A DNA stretch of 64,000 bases from Rubrimonas sp036770645 (GTDB lineage Bacteria; Pseudomonadota; Alphaproteobacteria; Rhodobacterales; Rhodobacteraceae): the NCBI GenBank assembly GCA_036770645.1, contig DAIPIU010000004.1, positions 9,817-73,816 on the forward strand. Direction: 5' to 3'. Positions 9,096 through 16,479 of this stretch are shown here, one piece after another. Every line of letters starts with the position of its first letter. Position 1 is the stretch's first letter. The notes beneath the pieces are model-generated. The model had not been told where the DNA came from. It was given only the letters and a program-made list of their open reading frames with translations, and made no database searches. Position numbers and translations under genes: made by a program.

Positions 9096-9107
9096 GGCGC
9101 GCCCCCC

Positions 9108-9428
9108 TCAGCAGAACGACTTGCCGCAGCCGCAGGTCGAGGCGGCGTTGGGGTTGTTGAACACGAAGCCCGCGCCTTCGAGGCGCTGCACGAAGTCGAT
9201 GGTGACGCCGGCCAGATGCGCCTGGCTCTCGGGATCTATCAGCACGGTCACGCCGTCCGACTCGATCACCGCGTCGTCGCCGGCGCGGGTCAGTTCCAGC
9301 GCCATGCCGTATTGCAGGCCGGCGCAGCCGCCGCCGTTGACCATGATGCGCAGGCCCGCCACGGGGCGGCCCGCCCCCTCGATGGCGCTGCGGATGGCGG
9401 CGCGGGCGGTGTCGGTAAGCTCCAGCAT
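9108..9428 (-). CDS. iscA: HesB/IscA-type Fe-S protein of the nif operon
   Basis: This 106-residue A-type carrier has the three expected cysteines, C35 in NGGGCAGLQYG and C99/C101 in STCGCGKSFC. The nif-linked member helps NifU/NifS with cluster delivery. It is the first gene of the iscA-nifUSV-cysE-nifW-fixABCX run. I chose the ATG at 9426-9428 because a GGGAG ribosome site sits nine bases before it. The ATG at 9441-9443, five codons upstream, has no such site. Confidence 0.92.
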   Translation of the reverse strand: MLELTDTARAAIRSAIEGAGRPVAGLRIMVNGGGCAGLQYGMALELTRAGDDAVIESDGVTVLIDPESQAHLAGVTIDFVQRLEGAGFVFNNPNAASTCGCGKSFC

Positions 9429-9471
9429 CTCGTCGTCTCCCATCGGAGGGGTTGTGCGTCCCGCCCTGCAC

Positions 9472-9487
9472 TGCGAGGAGCGTGCCA
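9472..9487 (-). promoter_or_regulatory. sigma-54 promoter for iscA-nifUSV operon
   Basis: The minus strand reads TGGCACGCTCCTCGCA. It matches the RpoN consensus at all positions except TC for TT in the -12 element, with correct GG-to-GC spacing. It is about 45 bases before the iscA start, so it likely drives the whole run to fixX. Confidence 0.82.
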
Positions 9488-9541
9488 ACTTCAAATATCC
9501 ACTCGAAACAATGATTTGAGTTATTTCCGTCGGCCGCGGCC

Positions 9542-9580
9542 GCGACATTGGCAGGTTTGCGACAAGGCGCGGACGCGACA
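9542..9580 (-). promoter_or_regulatory. Three TGTCGC direct half-sites upstream of the iscA promoter
   Basis: TGTCGC occurs on the minus strand at 9542-9547, 9559-9564 and 9575-9580, spaced 17 and 16 bases, about 55-95 bases upstream of the -24 element. This is the usual place for NifA enhancer sites, but none is a full TGT-N10-ACA site. They could be degenerate NifA half-sites or sites for another activator. The region also serves the divergent lprI-like gene. Confidence 0.35.
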
Positions 9581-9632
9581 GGCGCGGCCGCCGCATGCAA
9601 GATTGCCGGCGTTCGACAGGGGGGAATCGGCC

Positions 9633-10235
9633 ATGCGGCTGGCGGCGGCGGCGGCGACATTGGCGATGACGGCTGCGCCCGGCGCGGGCGCGGCGGATGG
9701 GCCGTCCGTCGACTGCGCCGGGGCGCAGGGCGCGGCGGCCCTCGTCTGCGACGACGCGGGCCTGTCCGCGCTGGACCGGCGGCTGTCGGACCTCTACCGC
9801 GCGGCGCTCGAGGCTGCGCGCGGGCGCGGCGAGGGCGCGGCGGAGGCCGAGGCGACGCTGAAGGCGACCCAGCGCGGCTGGATCAAGGGCCGCGACGAAT
9901 GCTGGAAGGCGGACGACGAGCCCGCCTGCGTGCGCGCGGCCTACGAGCGCCGCTCGGCGCTTCTGGTGGCGGCGTGGATGCTCGAGACGCCCGCCTCCGT
10001 CGAGGCATGGGTCTGCGGCGATGCGCCGGGCCCCAACCTCACGGTCATGGCCTTCTCGGGCGACAGCCCCGCCGGCCGTCTCGAATACGGCGACCGCGTC
10101 GAGGCCGCCCAGCGCATCGCGACCCAGGGCGGCGAGCGCCATGAGGGGTCCTTCGGCGTGTCGTTCGAGCGGAACGGCGACGGGGGCAGGCTCGAATGGC
10201 CGCAGGGAACCGTGACGGCCTGCGTGAGGGGCTGA
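9633..10235 (+). CDS. LprI/MliC-like lysozyme-inhibitor family exported protein
   Basis: A 200-residue exported protein. The N-terminal 22 residues form a signal peptide (MRLAAAAATLAMTAAPGAGA). Residues ~28-110 match the LprI N-terminal domain (DUF1311): paired cysteines, an LDRRLSDLYRAAL helix, TQRGWIKGRDECW and CVRAAYERR. The C-terminal part (from VCGDAPGPNLTVMAF to TACVRG) resembles the MliC C-type lysozyme inhibitor fold, bounded by two cysteines. The family inhibits lysozyme in the periplasm or outer membrane; here this is inferred. It is the only plus-strand gene within the nif region and converges on nifQ with a four-base gap, so it is probably unrelated to nitrogen fixation. Confidence 0.75.
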   Translation: MRLAAAAATLAMTAAPGAGAADGPSVDCAGAQGAAALVCDDAGLSALDRRLSDLYRAALEAARGRGEGAAEAEATLKATQRGWIKGRDECWKADDEPACVRAAYERRSALLVAAWMLETPASVEAWVCGDAPGPNLTVMAFSGDSPAGRLEYGDRVEAAQRIATQGGERHEGSFGVSFERNGDGGRLEWPQGTVTACVRG

Positions 10236-10239
10236 CGGC

Positions 10240-10818
10240 TCAGGCCTCCGGCGCGAAGCAGTCCGCCTTTTCGGGGCATTCGTCGCAGCTGGGCGACAGG
10301 CACAGCGAGAAGGCCGCGTCCGCGCAGATCTGGCGGTAGAAGAACTTCTTCCACCGCATGTTGCGGTCGTTCAGGGCAACGGCCCGCGGAAAATGGCGCG
10401 CCATCAGCGCGGTCAGCGCCGGGCGCGAGGGCAGGCCCAGATCCTCCCACAGATGGCGGCTCCCCATGGCCCGGCGGGCGATGATGTCGGCCAGCCACAG
10501 GCTTTCGGCGCCGCGCGCCCCGCCCCGCCAGCGCAGCAGCATCGAGAGCGCCGCCTGCTCGGGCGGGGGCGCGGCGCGCGCCAGGGCCAGGTCGGGCAGC
10601 GCGGCCTGCGGGAACCAGCGCGCGGCCAGCCCGTTCAGCGCGGCGCGGTCGAGGCCCAGCAGGTCGGGCAGCGTCCCCCTGCCCGCCGCGCGCTCGTGCA
10701 GCGCCAGCCCCACCATGCAGGCGAGGTCGGCGCGGTCGGCATCGTCCGGCCCCGGCGTCGCCAGCAGCGCGTGGCGGCGTCCGGGCGCGCCGCCTGCGGC
10801 GTCAATCCAGGGCGGCAT
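10240..10818 (-). CDS. nifQ: NifQ, molybdenum donor for FeMo-cofactor
   Basis: NifQ passes molybdenum to the NifEN/NifH cofactor machinery. The 192-residue protein ends with WKKFFYRQIC followed by the family cluster motif C-x4-C-x2-C-x5-C (CLSPSCDECPEKADC). The start ATG at 10816-10818 lies inside the end of fdxB (17-base overlap); a longer frame upstream would overlap fdxB even more. It is the last gene of the nifE operon. Confidence 0.9.
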   Translation of the reverse strand: MPPWIDAAGGAPGRRHALLATPGPDDADRADLACMVGLALHERAAGRGTLPDLLGLDRAALNGLAARWFPQAALPDLALARAAPPPEQAALSMLLRWRGGARGAESLWLADIIARRAMGSRHLWEDLGLPSRPALTALMARHFPRAVALNDRNMRWKKFFYRQICADAAFSLCLSPSCDECPEKADCFAPEA

Positions 10819-11095
10819 GGGTCTGGCAGTCCTTCGGGCAGACGCGGGCGCAGGCCCCGCAACCGATGCAGGCGCCGGCATCGGCCAGCACCATGACCTT
10901 GCGTTCCACCTCATCGTCGTCCTCGTCCTCGAGACCGACGAAGGAACCGTCCCCGGTCACGCCCTTCAGGGTCATCACGTCCCGGCCGCAGACCTTGTAG
11001 CAGCGGCCGCAGCCGATGCATTTCCCGGCATCGATGGCGACGAGGAATTCGGGGGTGTAGGCGGTCCCCCCGCGGGTCAGGGCTGTGATCGGCAT
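10802..11095 (-). CDS. fdxB: FdxB, nif-specific ferredoxin III
   Basis: A 97-residue 2x[4Fe-4S] ferredoxin of the nif-specific type III. The two cluster motifs are CIGCGRCYKVCGRD and CIGCGACARVCPKD, separated by an acidic insert (LEDEDDDEVERK) typical of FdxB. It probably donates electrons in cofactor assembly. An 89-base gap separates it from the DUF683 gene upstream, and it overlaps nifQ by 17 bases. Confidence 0.95.
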   Translation of the reverse strand: MPITALTRGGTAYTPEFLVAIDAGKCIGCGRCYKVCGRDVMTLKGVTGDGSFVGLEDEDDDEVERKVMVLADAGACIGCGACARVCPKDCQTHAALD

Positions 11096-11184
11096 GGCTC
11101 TCGGGCTCCGCTCCGGGGGGGTGGGGCGGACGGCAGGGGCCGCCCGCGCGAACGCGTCGTCGCGGGCCCGCGCCCGCGGGCGGG

Positions 11185-11382
11185 TCAGGCCGTCTCCAGC
11201 GCCTTCAGCGCCTTGCGCGCGGCGTCCAGTTCGGCATGGGCGTCGAAGGCGGCCTGCGCGACCTCGGGGATCTTCCGCCAGTCGGTCGGCAGCTCCTCGG
11301 ACAGGTCGTGCAGCGCCATCTTGCTGTCCGTGGCGCGCATCGACAGCTTGCGGATCCTCGCCTTCATCTCGTCTGCGGTCAT
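11185..11382 (-). CDS. Nif-associated small protein (DUF683/CCE_0567 family)
   Basis: A 65-residue helical protein, MTADEMKARIRKLSMRATDS onward, with WRKIPEVAQAAFDAHAELD. This is the Rop-like helical-hairpin family found almost only in nif clusters between the NifX-associated protein and fdxB. One member has been described as a metal-binding helical dimer; the role is not settled. It lies 15 bases after the DUF269 gene. Confidence 0.88.
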   Translation of the reverse strand: MTADEMKARIRKLSMRATDSKMALHDLSEELPTDWRKIPEVAQAAFDAHAELDAARKALKALETA

Positions 11383-11397
11383 GGCGGTCTCTCCCTG

Positions 11398-11868
11398 TCA
11401 GGCGCGGGCGGCGTCGGGGTGGGCGGCGATCGTCGCGGCGGCATCGGCGGCCAGCGCCTCGCCCGCCGCCGCCAGCGCCGCGAAATCGTCGAAGCCGAAG
11501 CGGTGCACGTCGCGCAGGTGCTTCGACAGCGCCACCAGCCGGCCGGTGATCAGGATGATGCGGCCGAAGCCCTCATGGCTCATCTTGCTCATCGGGCTGG
11601 CCATGAGGCCGGTGGTCTTCTCGATCAGCAGGCCGACCGCGCCGTAGAACCGCTCGATGCGCCACAGCACCTCCGGCTCGGGGTCCGAGATGATCGGGAT
11701 CAGCCGCCGCTCCGCCCGCGTGACCACGAACTCGGCCAGAAGCTCGGCGTCGGACTTCGCGTCCCAGCTGCCATAGCTGTCCTCGGCGCGGATCACGGCG
11801 ACCAGTTGCTTCAGGAACGGGCTGTCGGGCATCACGCCCCCGCGCGGGGCCTCGAGAACGTCGGTCAC
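11398..11868 (-). CDS. NifX-associated protein (DUF269)
   Basis: A 156-residue protein of the NifX-associated family, containing FLKQLVAVIRAEDSYGSWD and MSHEGFGRIILITGRLV. The family always travels with nifX and probably helps FeMo-cofactor assembly; its biochemistry is unclear. The start is a GTG at 11866-11868 that overlaps the nifX stop (GTGA). An internal ATG (MPDSPF) is a less likely alternative. Confidence 0.9.
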   Translation of the reverse strand: MTDVLEAPRGGVMPDSPFLKQLVAVIRAEDSYGSWDAKSDAELLAEFVVTRAERRLIPIISDPEPEVLWRIERFYGAVGLLIEKTTGLMASPMSKMSHEGFGRIILITGRLVALSKHLRDVHRFGFDDFAALAAAGEALAADAAATIAAHPDAARA

Positions 11869-12362
11869 TGTGCGAACTCCTCGGTGTCGCTGTCCATGAA
11901 GGCGGGTCTGGGCGCGTCGCGCCCGAGGATCTTGCGCAGCCAGGGCGGCGGCGCGCCGCGCAGCATCGCCTGCACGCGGGCGATCACGGCGCTGATGGGC
12001 TCGGGGTCCTTCAGCTTGACCGGGTGGATGCCGCTGCGGACCACGCGGGCCGCCGCCGGGCCGCCGATGGCCAGCACGAACAGCAGCGCCGTGCCGGCCA
12101 GCGCATCGACCTTGGGGCCGATCTTGTCGTCGCCTTCGGCGTGCCGGCCGGACTGTTCCGTGACGTCGTCGAAGCCCACCGCCTCGACGAACCGCCACGC
12201 CTCGCGCGTGACCTCGTAGACGGCGAATTTGCGGGCCGATCCGAAATGGGCGTTCAGGTGCTCCATGTCGTTGGTGGCGATGGCGATCTTCAGCGGCTTT
12301 TCGGCGACGGGGCTCATGGGGGCCTCCTGAGGGTCAATGAGACGCAGATGACGGGCTTGCAT
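11865..12362 (-). CDS. nifX: NifX, FeMo-cofactor precursor carrier
   Basis: NifX binds NifB-co/VK-cluster on the way to NifEN. The core IAIATNDMEHLNAHFGSARKF is the family hallmark. I chose the ATG at 12362 (165 aa), which overlaps nifN by 29 bases, because MQARHLRLID matches the N-terminal extension of known NifX and has GGGAG seven bases upstream. The alternative ATG at 12317 (150 aa) has a very strong AGGAGG site, so both starts may be used. Its stop overlaps the next gene's GTG. Confidence 0.92.
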   Translation of the reverse strand: MQARHLRLIDPQEAPMSPVAEKPLKIAIATNDMEHLNAHFGSARKFAVYEVTREAWRFVEAVGFDDVTEQSGRHAEGDDKIGPKVDALAGTALLFVLAIGGPAAARVVRSGIHPVKLKDPEPISAVIARVQAMLRGAPPPWLRKILGRDAPRPAFMDSDTEEFAQ

Positions 12363-13728
12363 GCTCGAACTCCCTGTCGATGGGGGCGGCGCCCCAGTCC
12401 GCGGGGGCATGATGGCGGCCGCGGGCCTGCACGGCGTTGGCGACCTCGAACAGCAGGGCGCGGGTGCCGCGATAGCCGACGCGCAGGACATCCTGCGCGC
12501 CCAGGCGGTCGAAGATCGGGAACCCGGCATGGATCAGCGGCAGGCCCAGCCGTCCGGCCGCCTGCCGGCCATGGGCATTGGTGATCAGCATCTCCGCCGC
12601 GCCGCAGGCCGCCCGCCGCTCCAGCTCTCCGAGATCCGAGATCGCGACCTCCTCCGCCGGAACCCGCTCGAGCAGCGCGGCGACCGGCGAGGTCGAGACG
12701 GCCGCCACCACCTCCGCGCCGACCGAGGCGAGGCCGGTGGACAGGGCGAACAGCAGGTCCGGGTCGGCCCCGATGGCGAGCCTCAGGCCGCCGATGTGGA
12801 AATGCGCATCCAGCGAGGCGTCGAGCAGCCGCGATCGGTCGCGCTTCAGCGTCGCCGGCACGTCGTCGACCCGCGCCAGCCCCATCAGCGTCCTTACCAG
12901 AGCGTCGGCGGCCTTGAGGCCGGTCAGCGACCGGAACACCCGGAACGGCACGCCGCAGCGCGCCTCGAGCAGCTGCGCGGCAGGGCGCATGCTCTCGCCC
13001 GCCGCCAGCGTGAAGGCGCTCGCGCCCATGGCGCGGATGTCCTCGAGCCGGGTCCCGCCCAGCGAGGTGCCCGCCCAGGCGTCGGCCACATGGCCGTCGA
13101 GCGAGGCCGACAGGTCCGGCAGCACCACCGGCTCCAGCCCGAACAGGCGGATCAGCCGCGCCAGCTCCTCCACGTCCGCGGGCGTCAGGTGGCTGCCCGC
13201 CAGCAGGTTCACCCGCCGCGGACCCGCCATGCGCGGGGCGGGATCGGCCTCGGGCACCAGCGCGTCCACGATGGCCGCGACGGCGCGCGCCCATCCCTCC
13301 TCCAGCCCGCCGGCGAAATCGGGGGTCGAGGCGTAGACGATGGCCGTGTCGTCGAAATCGGGGCGGCGGGCGCGCATCAGGCGCAGCTCGCCCGGGATGT
13401 CCTCGCCGCGGGTCTCGGTCAGGGCGGTCGAGGCGATGCCGATGAACTTCGGCTGCGCGCGCCTGCGCAGGTTCTCGATGGCCTCCTCGATCTGCTCGGC
13501 CCCGCCGAGGATGGTGCTGACCTCGCTCATGGCGGTGGTCTGCAGCGGCACCGCCTCCTTGAAGTGGCGCACCATGGCCACCATCGCGAAGGCGGTGCAG
13601 CCTTGGCTGCCGTGGAACAGCGGGATCGACCCCTCGATCCCGAGATAGGCGAGCGCGGCCCCGAGCGGCGCGCTCGACTTCAGCGGGTTCGTGGACAGGG
13701 CGCGCCGCGGGTGGACGATGCGGGCCAT
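12334..13728 (-). CDS. nifN: NifN, FeMo-cofactor scaffold beta subunit
   Basis: NifN pairs with NifE in the scaffold on which FeMo-cofactor matures. The 464-residue protein starts with ALSTNPLKSSAPLGAALAYL and GSQGCTAFAMVAMVRHFKE, which carries the P-cluster-like Cys. TTAMSEVSTILGGAEQIEEA is the conserved NifK/NifN stretch. Its ATG shares one base with the nifE stop (TGATG), so the subunits are probably made in equal amounts. Confidence 0.96.
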   Translation of the reverse strand: MARIVHPRRALSTNPLKSSAPLGAALAYLGIEGSIPLFHGSQGCTAFAMVAMVRHFKEAVPLQTTAMSEVSTILGGAEQIEEAIENLRRRAQPKFIGIASTALTETRGEDIPGELRLMRARRPDFDDTAIVYASTPDFAGGLEEGWARAVAAIVDALVPEADPAPRMAGPRRVNLLAGSHLTPADVEELARLIRLFGLEPVVLPDLSASLDGHVADAWAGTSLGGTRLEDIRAMGASAFTLAAGESMRPAAQLLEARCGVPFRVFRSLTGLKAADALVRTLMGLARVDDVPATLKRDRSRLLDASLDAHFHIGGLRLAIGADPDLLFALSTGLASVGAEVVAAVSTSPVAALLERVPAEEVAISDLGELERRAACGAAEMLITNAHGRQAAGRLGLPLIHAGFPIFDRLGAQDVLRVGYRGTRALLFEVANAVQARGRHHAPADWGAAPIDREFEHASPSSASH

Positions 13729-15197
13729 CAGCAATCCTCCTCGAAATCCTCGGCCGCGCCCGCGGCGGCCAGCCGCAGCGCCTGCGCGGGCGCGCAGTCG
13801 GCGGCGTATTCGGCCTCCCAGGGCGCGGGTTCGCGCAGCTCGGCCCACATCGGGTTGTTCACGGCCCGGTCGATGGCGCGCACGAGGTCCAGCATCCCGG
13901 CATAGCCGGCATAGGGCTCGTGCTTCTCCTGGTTGACGTCGACCCAGGGCATCTTCGCCTTCAGGGCCACGAACTGGCTGCGCCCGCCCGACATCAGCAC
14001 GTCGGCCTCCGCGGCCTTCAGCGTGCGGTACATCTCGCGCGGGGTCATGGTGTCGAACATGTGGCTGTCGTCGCCCATGATCCCGACGATGCGGCCCTTG
14101 TCCTCCTCGGTGGCCTTGCGGGTCGAGGTGCCGACAACGACCATCCCCAGCTCCTGCAGGGCCGAGACCACCGACCATGATTTGTGCCCGCCGGTGAACA
14201 GCAGCACCCGCCTGCCGGCGACGCGGGGGCGGTGGGGTTCCAGCGCGGCCCTGATCTTCGCCTCCTCCTCCGCGATCAGCGCCTCGCAGCGGTCGATCAG
14301 GCCCGCGTCGGCCCCGCGCTCGACCAGCATGCGGCACAGCGTGCGCAGGGCGTCCGACGTGTCGGAGATGCCGTAGAAGCTGCCCTCGAAGAACGGGATG
14401 CCCCAGCGCTCCTCCAGCTTGCGCGCCAGCGTGATCAGCGCCTTGGAGCAGACCACCATGCTGACGCGGGCCCGGTGCGCCATCGCCACCTGCCGGTAGC
14501 GCGCGTCGCCGGTGATCGAGCCGAGGATGCGGATCCCGAGCCGGTCGAGCAGCGGCTTCACCTGCCAAAGCTCGCCCGACAGGTTGTAGTCGCCGATGAT
14601 GTTCACGTCATGGGCGGTGGGGTTCTCCGGCTCGACGGTGCCGATGACATGCTCGAGCAGCGTCTCGCCCGCCAGCTTGTTGCCGAGGTTCTTGGACCCG
14701 GCGAAGCCCGGCGCGTTCACCGGGATCACCGGCGTGCCGAACTTCGCGGCCGCGGCCCGGCAGACCGCCTCGACATCGTCGCCGATCAGCGACGGCACGC
14801 AGGTCTGGTAGACGAACACGGCCGGGGGCGCGTGGGTCTCGATCACCGCGCGGATGGCGCGGAACAGCTTCGTCTCTCCATGGCCCATGACGATGTCGAG
14901 CTCGGACAGGTCGGTGGTCAGGCCGGTGCGGTAGAGCGTGGACCCCGACGAGGCGCAGCCGCGGTTGTCCCAGCCATTGCCCTCGCAGGCCAGCGGCCCG
15001 TGCACCAGGTGGGCGGCATCGACGATGGGCTGCAGCGCGATCTTGGCCCCGTCGAAGGCGCAGCCGCCCGCGGCCGCGCCGGGCGTCAGCGGCTTGGCGC
15101 AGCCCTTCTTGCGCTCCTCGAAGGATTTGGCGGCGTTGTGCCCGCAGGCGGGCTCGGTGAACACGTCCGCGATCTTCGCCCTCAGCGCCTCGGCCAT
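13728..15197 (-). CDS. nifE: NifE, FeMo-cofactor scaffold alpha subunit
   Basis: NifE is the alpha subunit of the NifEN scaffold. The 489-residue protein has CAFDGAKIALQPIVDAAHLV, HGPLACEGNGWDNRG and GHGETKLFRAI, with cysteines that hold the NifEN [4Fe-4S] cluster and the cofactor-docking region. It heads the operon nifE-N-X-DUF269-DUF683-fdxB-nifQ. The ATG at 15195-15197 follows a GGGGGCGGTGC stretch. A sigma-54 promoter is about 100 bases upstream. nifHDK, which often precede nifE, are absent; a pcaD-like relic lies upstream instead. Confidence 0.96.
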   Translation of the reverse strand: MAEALRAKIADVFTEPACGHNAAKSFEERKKGCAKPLTPGAAAGGCAFDGAKIALQPIVDAAHLVHGPLACEGNGWDNRGCASSGSTLYRTGLTTDLSELDIVMGHGETKLFRAIRAVIETHAPPAVFVYQTCVPSLIGDDVEAVCRAAAAKFGTPVIPVNAPGFAGSKNLGNKLAGETLLEHVIGTVEPENPTAHDVNIIGDYNLSGELWQVKPLLDRLGIRILGSITGDARYRQVAMAHRARVSMVVCSKALITLARKLEERWGIPFFEGSFYGISDTSDALRTLCRMLVERGADAGLIDRCEALIAEEEAKIRAALEPHRPRVAGRRVLLFTGGHKSWSVVSALQELGMVVVGTSTRKATEEDKGRIVGIMGDDSHMFDTMTPREMYRTLKAAEADVLMSGGRSQFVALKAKMPWVDVNQEKHEPYAGYAGMLDLVRAIDRAVNNPMWAELREPAPWEAEYAADCAPAQALRLAAAGAAEDFEEDC

Positions 15198-15211
15198 GCA
15201 CCGCCCCCGTT

Positions 15212-15263
15212 TGTCGCGTTCCCGACGCCCCGCCCTGTCGGCCCTGCGACGATTGTCGCGACA
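15212..15263. promoter_or_regulatory. Cluster of TGTCG/CGAC inverted repeats in the nifE leader
   Basis: Three dyad elements lie between the nifE promoter and its ATG: TGTCGCGTTCCCGACG (15212-15227), TGTCGGCCCTGCGACG (15236-15251) and the perfect palindrome TGTCGCGACA (15254-15263). The first two fit TGTCG-N6-CGAC, one base short of the alphaproteobacterial NifA-type site TGTCG-N6-CGACA. Their position downstream of the sigma-54 promoter is unusual for an enhancer. They may act in repression or serve a promoter I do not see. Confidence 0.4.
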
Positions 15264-15297
15264 GGCACCGGCCCGGCGGGGCCTTCGGGGGGGACAT

Positions 15298-15313
15298 TGC
15301 AGGGGGCGTGCCA
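15298..15313 (-). promoter_or_regulatory. sigma-54 promoter for the nifE operon
   Basis: The minus strand reads TGGCACGCCCCCTGCA, a single mismatch (CT for TT) from the RpoN consensus with correct GG-GC spacing. It lies about 100 bases upstream of the nifE ATG, leaving a leader of roughly 90 bases that contains three inverted repeats. Confidence 0.85.
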
Positions 15314-15353
15314 GCCGGTCGCCCGCCTCGGGAAACAGGGGGGCGGGGGGGCG

Positions 15354-15828
15354 ATGCGGGTCGCGGACATCGGCGGGCGGCGCCTGCGCCATGCGCTGGC
15401 GGGGCCGGAGGGCGGGCCGGCGCTGGCGCTCGCGACCGCGCCGGCACGGATTTCCGGGTGTGGGACGCTGCCCTGCCGCGTCTGGGGCCGGGCTGGCGCG
15501 TGCTGCGCCGGGACTTCGCCGGGCATGGGCTGTCCGAGCCGATGGACGGGCGCCGCGCCATCGCGCGGCACGCCGAGGAGCCGCTGCGCTGGGGGATGCG
15601 GTCGGGATCGGACGCGCGGCGGTGTTCGGCGTGCCGGTCGGCGGCCGGATCGCACGGGCGGGCGCCGCCGCCCGGCCCGACCGGGCGCGCGGGCTGATCG
15701 CCGCCGACACCGCGGCCGGGATCGGCGACGCGGACAGCGGGGCGGCGCGCATCGGCGCGGTGCGCGAGCGGGGCCTCGGCGGCATGGCCGAAACCACCCT
15801 CGAACGCCGGTTCCCCGCCGCCCTGCCG
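15354..15828 (+). pseudogene. Broken pcaD-like alpha/beta hydrolase (3-oxoadipate enol-lactonase type)
   Basis: Parts of an enol-lactonase-like hydrolase can be read in three different frames. The start is MRVADIGGRRLRHALAGPEG (15354, one frame). GTDFRVWDAALPRLGPGWRV then DFAGHGLSEPMDG follow from 15443 in a second frame. From 15601 in a third frame come VGIGRAAVFGVPVGGRIA, LIAADTAAGIGDA and RIGAVRERGLGGMAE. The order and motifs match PcaD (nucleophile region normally GLSVGG, here GVPVGG, with Ser lost). At least two frameshifts and small deletions are needed. The gene is dead. Confidence 0.7.
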
Positions 15829-15837
15829 GCCCGGCCC

Positions 15838-16134
15838 GTCGCGCTGCACCGCCTGGGCTGTTTCCGCGTCGTGGCGGCCGGGCGGACCCTCACCCGCGCC
15901 GCCGATCGGCCGAACATGGCGGATCCGCCGCCGAGCCGGCGGATCCGCGACCCCGAGGTCGTGTCGCCCGTCGTCGCCACCACCCGCGCGGGCAGGCGCG
16001 GCTTGGCGACCGGCGCCCTGCCCGCGCCGGTCGCGCAGGAACTGGCCGCCCGACGCGCCGCGCGGCAGCGGCGGATCGCAAGTCAGGCGCGAGATCGGGC
16101 CATCGATAAAATTGTATCCGAAATCGCCCAATGA
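15838..16134 (+). pseudogene. LysR-type regulator N-terminal relic
   Basis: In the same frame as the last piece of the pcaD-like relic, the sequence LHRLGCFRVVAAGRTLTRAA then NMADPPPSRRIRDPE matches the winged-helix start of a LysR regulator (usually LxxFxxVAExxSFTRAAxxL, then QPxLSRxIRxLE). There is no own start codon, several conserved residues are changed, and the effector domain is missing; the frame ends at TGA 16132-16134. PcaQ, the LysR regulator of pca genes, would be a sensible origin, but this is inference. Confidence 0.6.
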
Positions 16135-16479
16135 TATCAAATGTCCCCACTGAGGACACGGCCCGATCCCGCCGCGCGGCCCCGCGGGCCGCCGCTTCAG
16201 CCGCCCAGCCATCCCGCCTGCGCCTCGCCCTTCGGCGCGATGCGGAGGCGGAGGCTGCGCGGGCGGGCCCCCGCGACGCGCCACGGATGCCGCCGGCGGC
16301 CGGCCCTCCGGCGCTCCGCCGCACGGGCCTTCTCGCGCGTCTCCGGCGCGTCGGCCTCCGCGGCCGCGGCCGCCGCGTCGGGGGCAGCCACACGGCGATG
16401 GCCGCATGGATCGGCAAGGCTCGGGCGCTGGATCGCCGCCCGCCCCGGCTCGCCTCCACGCCTGCCGTCGCGGTCGCCG
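16135..16479. other. Gene-free stretch between relics and the cyclase-like gene
   Basis: No convincing gene. The first 25 bases are less GC-rich (ATGATATCAAATGT). The rest is GC-rich, and the minus-strand reading continues Ala/Arg-rich with no recognisable motif. It lies directly downstream of the cyclase-like gene. Confidence 0.5.

Noticed and set aside
9451..9640. Full NifA enhancer sites (TGT-N10-ACA) upstream of iscA
   Set aside because: Only TGTCGC half-sites were found; none has ACA at the right distance on either strand.
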